Below are positions 6,209-10,035 of a stretch of 10,035 nucleotides of DNA, piece after piece. A model generated the notes under the pieces. That model was not told where the DNA came from, did no database searches, and saw nothing but the letters and a program-made list of their open reading frames with translations. This stretch comes from Pseudomonadota bacterium (GTDB lineage: Bacteria > Pseudomonadota > Alphaproteobacteria > Sphingomonadales > Sphingomonadaceae). Positions within the stretch are counted from its first letter, which is position 1. Each line of letters opens with the position of its first letter. The position numbers and the translations under genes are program-made. The stretch is taken from the NCBI GenBank assembly GCA_030271595.1, contig JARXKO010000038.1, positions 1-10,035 on the forward strand, read 5' to 3'.

Positions 6209-7750
6209 CTATTGCGCCCGAGCGTAGAATGAGGCGAGGTCGGCTTTGAGCTGCTTGGCCGAAGCCGGATCGATATACATCATGTGCCCGGCCGGATAAT
6301 ACACATAGCTGATGTTGGCCGCGACCGACGGCTCCAGCGCCATGTGGCCAATCTCGTAATCGGCGCCGCCGAATGGCGTGGCGAGGTCGTAAAGACCATT
6401 GACCGAAAGCAATTTCAGGCGCGGATTCTGGCGCATTGCAGCAGCCAGGTCGACGCTGGTGTCCGCTGCCAGCTGCGGACCCTGCGCCGACTTGTGCTGG
6501 AAATTCCAGTCTTCGCCAATGCCGCCGTAATTATTGGGGCGGTAGCTAAGCGGGGTCTGGTAGCCGAGGTCGCGGAACAGATAATCGTTGAGCGCGCCGA
6601 CGAACCCGCCTGAAATCGCAGCCGCCTGCGGGTCGTAGCTCGGCGATTCGCCGGCGGCGTCGCCTTCGGTCCCGACGTAACGCGAATCGATCCGCCCGAT
6701 GACCTGGCGGCGGTCGCGCAGCAGCTCGCGCTGAAAGCGGTCGGGACCGACGCGCAGGTTGGACCGCAGGATATAGTCGGGCGACAGGCCGGTCAGCCGC
6801 GCCATGGCCGATGCGATCGACTGCTTCTCCTCGGGGCTGATGGAATCGCCTTTTTGCAATGCCGAGGCATAGGGGCCGCTGGCGAAGGCCTTGGCCTCGG
6901 CGACAAGGCTCATCAACTCGGGCTTGGGCTCGATCTTGCCGTGGTACCAGGCGTCGGTGGCGTAGGTGGGGAGGAAATTGACCAGCATCTGATCGCCCGA
7001 AAAGTCGGCGAAATTGAGCACCGTCGAGACCAGGACGATGCCGTTCAGCTGGACACCCTTGTCGGCGAGCGCGCTCGACAATGCGCCCGAGCGCAAGGTG
7101 CCGTAGCTTTCGCCGATCAGGAATTTGGGGCTGTTCCAGCGGCCATATTTGCTGAGGTAGCGCTGGATCGTACGGCTGAACGCGTCGGCATCCTTGTCGA
7201 CCCCGAAGAAGTCCTTGGGCTCGGCCTTGCCCAGCGGGCGCGACAGGCCGGTCGTCGGGGCGTCGATAAATACCAGATCGGTGACGTCGAGCAGGGTGTC
7301 GGGATTGGGTCCGTAGCGGAACGGCGGTCCGGCGATGGTTTCGGGAATCGACGCATCGACCTTGATCGGTCCGAATGAGCCCATGTGCAGCCACATGGAC
7401 GAGGAGCCTGGGCCGCCATTGAACAGAAAGCTCACCGGCCGCGCCCGGCCGTTCGCCGACGGGATGGTGTAGGCGGTGTAGAACATGCTCGCGATCGGGG
7501 CGCCGTCGTCGTTGCGGATGGTCAGCGTCCCCGGGGTCACGGTGTAGCCGAGCTTGCCGCCGTGAAACGGGATCGATCGCTTTTGCGGCTGGGCGCTTTC
7601 GACGACGCTTGCAGCCGCGACATCGGGGTCGGGCTTGGCCGCTTCGGTTTTGGCCAAGGGTGCGGCCGGCATGTCACCGGCTGCAGGGGAGTCGGCGGCG
7701 AAGGCGGCCGAGGACAACAATATGGCCAGCGCGAATACAGACGAACGCAT
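6209..7750 (-). CDS. Exported S10-family serine carboxypeptidase-like peptidase
   Basis: A 513-residue alpha/beta-hydrolase of MEROPS family S10. A signal peptide is evident (MRSSVFALAILLSSAAFA, cleavage near residue 18-19), followed by an Ala/Pro/Lys-rich linker to about 55. Family motifs in order: the oxyanion-hole stretch FNGGPGSSSMW (110-120), nucleophile S215 in GESYG (213-217), D455 in NGLYDLATPF, and H489 in YPAGHMMY. The full Ser-Asp-His triad is therefore present. Family members remove C-terminal residues from peptides, often at acid pH; the actual substrate here is unknown. It is probably periplasmic or secreted. The start is ATG at 7748-7750 with AAGGG (complement of 7761-7765) 10 bases upstream, inside the end of the amidohydrolase gene. 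The gap between the two genes is only 3 bp, so they are co-transcribed and probably coupled. Confidence 0.93.
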   Translation of the reverse strand: MRSSVFALAILLSSAAFAADSPAAGDMPAAPLAKTEAAKPDPDVAAASVVESAQPQKRSIPFHGGKLGYTVTPGTLTIRNDDGAPIASMFYTAYTIPSANGRARPVSFLFNGGPGSSSMWLHMGSFGPIKVDASIPETIAGPPFRYGPNPDTLLDVTDLVFIDAPTTGLSRPLGKAEPKDFFGVDKDADAFSRTIQRYLSKYGRWNSPKFLIGESYGTLRSGALSSALADKGVQLNGIVLVSTVLNFADFSGDQMLVNFLPTYATDAWYHGKIEPKPELMSLVAEAKAFASGPYASALQKGDSISPEEKQSIASAMARLTGLSPDYILRSNLRVGPDRFQRELLRDRRQVIGRIDSRYVGTEGDAAGESPSYDPQAAAISGGFVGALNDYLFRDLGYQTPLSYRPNNYGGIGEDWNFQHKSAQGPQLAADTSVDLAAAMRQNPRLKLLSVNGLYDLATPFGGADYEIGHMALEPSVAANISYVYYPAGHMMYIDPASAKQLKADLASFYARAQ

Positions 7751-7753
7751 CGA

Positions 7754-9055
7754 TTAATTTCCCTTCATCGGAATGGAATGGCCTTCGACCATGACATAAT
7801 CGACGTGCTGAACCGCTGCCGGATCGACCAGCGGGTCGCCCTGGACTGCAATCAGATCGGCATATTTGCCGATGTCGAGCGTTCCCGTCTGCGCCGACAG
7901 GTTCATCAGGTCGGGGCCGCCCTTGGTCGCGGCGATGAGCGCGTCGCGCGGGGTCATCCCGCCCTTGGTCACCATCAATGCCAGTTCCTGGCCTGCGTCC
8001 TTGTGCGGAGCGACCGCCGAATCGGTGCCGAGTGCGATCTTGACGCCGTTGCGATAGGCCAGGTTGAGGCCCTTGCCCCAGGCGTCGATGGTCATCCGCG
8101 TCTTGTCCTCCATCGCCGGGGTCAGCTTGCCGGTGCCGAGCAGCCCCTTGATCCCGGAGAACGCCATCAGCGTCGCCGAATAATAGGTCCCGTGCGCCTT
8201 CATCGCCTGCGCCCCGGCCTGGTTGAGGAAGGTCCCATGCTCGATCGAGTCGACGCCGGCATTGGTCGCGGCGATGATCCCTTGGGTGCCGTGGGCATGG
8301 GCGGCGACCTTGAGGTGCATGGCGTGCGCCATGTCGACGATCGCCTTCATCTCGGCGTCGGTGAAATGCTGCTCAAGGCCCATCGCACCGGGGTCAAGAA
8401 CGCCGCCGGTGGCCATGATCTTGATCACATCGACACCGGCCGCCGCGAGCCCACGGACGACCCGCTGGCATTCCTCGGCCCCGGTGCACACCGACGGATT
8501 GAGATGAGCGTCGTTGATCGCCGCGGCCAGTTCGGGCGGCAGGCCGGCTGCCTGGTCGGCATGGCCGCCGATGATCGACAGCGGCGCTCCCGCTACCTTG
8601 ATCCGCGGTCCCGGGAAGCGCCCTTCGGCGACGGCGTCGCGGACCGCGATCACGGCGCTGGTGTCGCCGCCGAGATCGCGCACGGTGGTAAAGCCGGCCC
8701 GCGCCATCTCGAGCGCGTGGGTAAGGCCCAGGGTCACCGCATATGCGGTCGAATATTTCTGGGTGTACCGTGCGTACCACGGCTCCCCGCTGTTGAGTGA
8801 CAGATGGACGTGGACGTCGGTCATGCCCGGCATCACCGTGTCCGACCGCATGTCGACGATGGTGGCGCCGGCGGGCGCGACGGCACCGCTTTCGATTGCC
8901 GTGATGCGGCCATCGGTGACGATCACCGTCGAAGGACCGAGCGCCGGCTTCGCGGCATCGACGATCAGGCGCCCGGCCTGAATTGCAAAGGTTTCGGCCT
9001 GCGCTGCGCTCGCCAGCATGAGCGCGGCCACCCCAACGACAAATTGCTTGTTCAT
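7754..9055 (-). CDS. Exported metal-dependent amidohydrolase (prolidase/carboxypeptidase-like)
   Basis: A 433-residue amidohydrolase-superfamily TIM-barrel enzyme with a signal peptide (MNKQFVVGVAALMLASAAQA, cleavage after residue 20). Metal ligands are visible: H82 and H84 in DVHVHLS, the likely carboxylated lysine K212 in IKIMATGG, H253 in AAHAHG, H273 in IEHGT, and D345 in LGTDSA. This is the binuclear arrangement of the subgroup that includes Xaa-Pro dipeptidase-like and Xaa-Arg/Lys carboxypeptidase enzymes, often auto-annotated as imidazolonepropionase-like. The short terminal strand region (about 390-428, KYADLIAVQGDPL) completes the composite beta-sandwich. The start is ATG at 9053-9055 with AAGGG (complement of 9062-9066) 6 bases upstream. 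Its partner, the S10 peptidase gene 3 bp downstream, suggests peptide degradation in the periplasm rather than histidine catabolism. The exact substrate cannot be told. Confidence 0.91.
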   Translation of the reverse strand: MNKQFVVGVAALMLASAAQAETFAIQAGRLIVDAAKPALGPSTVIVTDGRITAIESGAVAPAGATIVDMRSDTVMPGMTDVHVHLSLNSGEPWYARYTQKYSTAYAVTLGLTHALEMARAGFTTVRDLGGDTSAVIAVRDAVAEGRFPGPRIKVAGAPLSIIGGHADQAAGLPPELAAAINDAHLNPSVCTGAEECQRVVRGLAAAGVDVIKIMATGGVLDPGAMGLEQHFTDAEMKAIVDMAHAMHLKVAAHAHGTQGIIAATNAGVDSIEHGTFLNQAGAQAMKAHGTYYSATLMAFSGIKGLLGTGKLTPAMEDKTRMTIDAWGKGLNLAYRNGVKIALGTDSAVAPHKDAGQELALMVTKGGMTPRDALIAATKGGPDLMNLSAQTGTLDIGKYADLIAVQGDPLVDPAAVQHVDYVMVEGHSIPMKGN

Positions 9056-9101
9056 GTGCTGCCCTTCCCCGAGTCGAGGGCGGGACTTTAGGCAGTTGGC
9101 G

Positions 9102-10035
9102 TCAGGTCACAAGCGCGTTCAAGGCGGCGATCGTGTCGGCCTCGGCGGCGGGCTTGTCGGTGCGGATTCTACTGATCCGCGGGAAGCGCATGGCAAGCCC
9201 CGACTTATGCCGCTTGCTGGCGTGGATCGAATCGAAGGCGACTTCGAGCACCAGGCTCTTGTCGACCTCGCGCACCGGACCGAACCGTTCCAGCGTGTGG
9301 CCGCGAACGAACTTGTCGAGCCACTTCAATTCTTCATCGGTGAACCCGAAATAGGCCTTGCCGACGGGCAGCAATTCCCCGCTTCCCGTCCACGCGCCGA
9401 AGGTGAAATCGGAATAGAAGCTGGAGCGCTTGCCCGACCCGCGCTGGGCGTACATCAGCACGCAATCGGCGGTCAGCGGATCGCGCTTCCATTTATACCA
9501 CAGCCCGGTTCGGCGGCCCGCGACATAGGGGCTGTCGCGGCGCTTGAGCATCAGTCCCTCGATCGCTTCGTCGCGGGCTTGGCCGCGCATCGCTTCGAGG
9601 CTTTCGAAACTGTCCGCCTCGATCAGTTGCGACAGGTCGAAGCGCTCGGGATCGAGGCCGGCGACATACGCTTCGAGCCGGGCCCGGCGATCGCTCCACG
9701 GCAGCGCGCGCACATCCTCCTCGCCGTAGAAGAGGATGTCATAGAGGCGGACGAAGGCCGGCGCCTCGCTCAGCATCTTCTTGCTTACACTCTTGCGCCC
9801 AAGCCTTTGCTGGAGGGCGTTGAAGCTCGCCGCTGCACCGCCATGAACGCCGGCGACGCCCTGGCCGATCCCGCGCACCAGCAGCTCCCCGTCGAGCACA
9901 CCGCGCGTCGCAAACGCCTCGGCGATGTCGGGGAAGCTCATCGAAATATCGTCGCCGGTGCGGCTGAACAGCCGGGTTTCGCCGCCGGCATGGACCAATT
10001 GGATGCGGATCCCGTCCCACTTCCACTCGGCCGCA
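9102..10035 (-). CDS. ATP-dependent DNA ligase, 'cisplatin damage response' type (partial)
   Basis: The last 310 residues of an ATP-dependent DNA ligase; the N-terminal part lies beyond the right edge. The visible fragment begins almost at catalytic motif I: AAEWKWDGIR, whose lysine (codon complement of 10020-10022) is the residue that is adenylated. In fragment numbering, LDGELL is at 47-52, motif III VRLYDIL at 95-101, motif IV EGLMLK at 159-164, and motif V LWYKWKR at 178-184. An OB-fold domain and an RIRTDKPAAEADTI ending follow. This ending and layout match the roughly 530-residue bacterial ligase found with an Lhr-like helicase, an MBL-fold exonuclease and a phosphoesterase, rather than multi-domain LigD. 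The in-frame TTG at 9996-9998 is internal, not a start. The stop is TGA; the amidohydrolase gene starts 46 bp downstream on the same strand, with no terminator visible between them. Confidence 0.92.
   Translation of the reverse strand, partial: AAEWKWDGIRIQLVHAGGETRLFSRTGDDISMSFPDIAEAFATRGVLDGELLVRGIGQGVAGVHGGAAASFNALQQRLGRKSVSKKMLSEAPAFVRLYDILFYGEEDVRALPWSDRRARLEAYVAGLDPERFDLSQLIEADSFESLEAMRGQARDEAIEGLMLKRRDSPYVAGRRTGLWYKWKRDPLTADCVLMYAQRGSGKRSSFYSDFTFGAWTGSGELLPVGKAYFGFTDEELKWLDKFVRGHTLERFGPVREVDKSLVLEVAFDSIHASKRHKSGLAMRFPRISRIRTDKPAAEADTIAALNALVT

Noticed and set aside
7385..8800. Long plus-strand open frame (471 codons) antisense to the peptidase and amidohydrolase genes
   Set aside because: Both minus-strand genes have signal peptides and intact catalytic residues; the antisense frame shows only low-information Arg/Gly/His-rich sequence.
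6209..9055. Possible lasso-peptide isopeptidase or peptide-antibiotic locus, common in sphingomonads
   Set aside because: No precursor peptide, B/C maturation genes or TonB receptor are present, and the peptidase is S10 rather than the S9-type isopeptidase.
1..10035. Defence island, prophage, integron or CRISPR array
   Set aside because: All genes are core-type with even composition; no phage, recombinase, spacer-repeat or direct-repeat insertion signature was seen.

Overview
The window reads as ordinary, densely packed chromosomal DNA of a GC-rich alphaproteobacterium, most likely a member of the Sphingomonadales. That placement rests on the block nrnC-lptC-lptA-lptB-rpoN, a short NrnC-type nuclease, a glycine/RGG-rich double cold-shock protein and an alphaproteobacterial-type 'cisplatin damage response' ATP-dependent DNA ligase. 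The taxon is inferred from protein style and gene order, not from a marker search. I saw no mobile element, phage gene, CRISPR array, tRNA or rRNA, and no obvious shift in base composition.

Layout, left to right. Bases 1-242 are the 3' end of gyrB (+). Bases 271-1041 are an endonuclease/exonuclease/phosphatase-family hydrolase (+), 28 bp after gyrB. It meets, tail to tail with a 13 bp gap, a five-gene minus-strand operon that is transcribed from about 5128 down to 1055. In transcription order the operon is nrnC (small-oligonucleotide exoribonuclease), lptC, lptA, lptB (periplasmic bridge and ATPase of lipopolysaccharide or glycolipid export) and rpoN (sigma-54). Junctions inside it are very tight: a 1 bp overlap and gaps of 5, 6 and 11 bp.

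A 212 bp divergent intergenic region (5129-5340) with several small inverted repeats separates nrnC from a plus-strand gene, 5341-6132. That gene encodes a two-domain cold-shock protein with a roughly 100-residue Gly/Arg-rich N-terminal tail. A strong rho-independent terminator (6160-6190) closes it.

The right part is on the minus strand. An ATP-dependent DNA ligase runs off the right edge (from motif I onward is visible). It is followed after 46 bp by an exported amidohydrolase and, 3 bp later, an exported S10 serine carboxypeptidase-like protein. The two exported enzymes look like one envelope peptide-degrading unit. The ligase is normally a DNA-repair gene whose partners would have to lie beyond the edge.

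I found no convincing undescribed multi-gene system. The points most worth following are the RGG-tailed cold-shock protein and its structured leader, the question of which glycolipid the Lpt proteins carry if this is a sphingomonad, the missing hpf/ptsN genes after rpoN, and the paired exported hydrolases.
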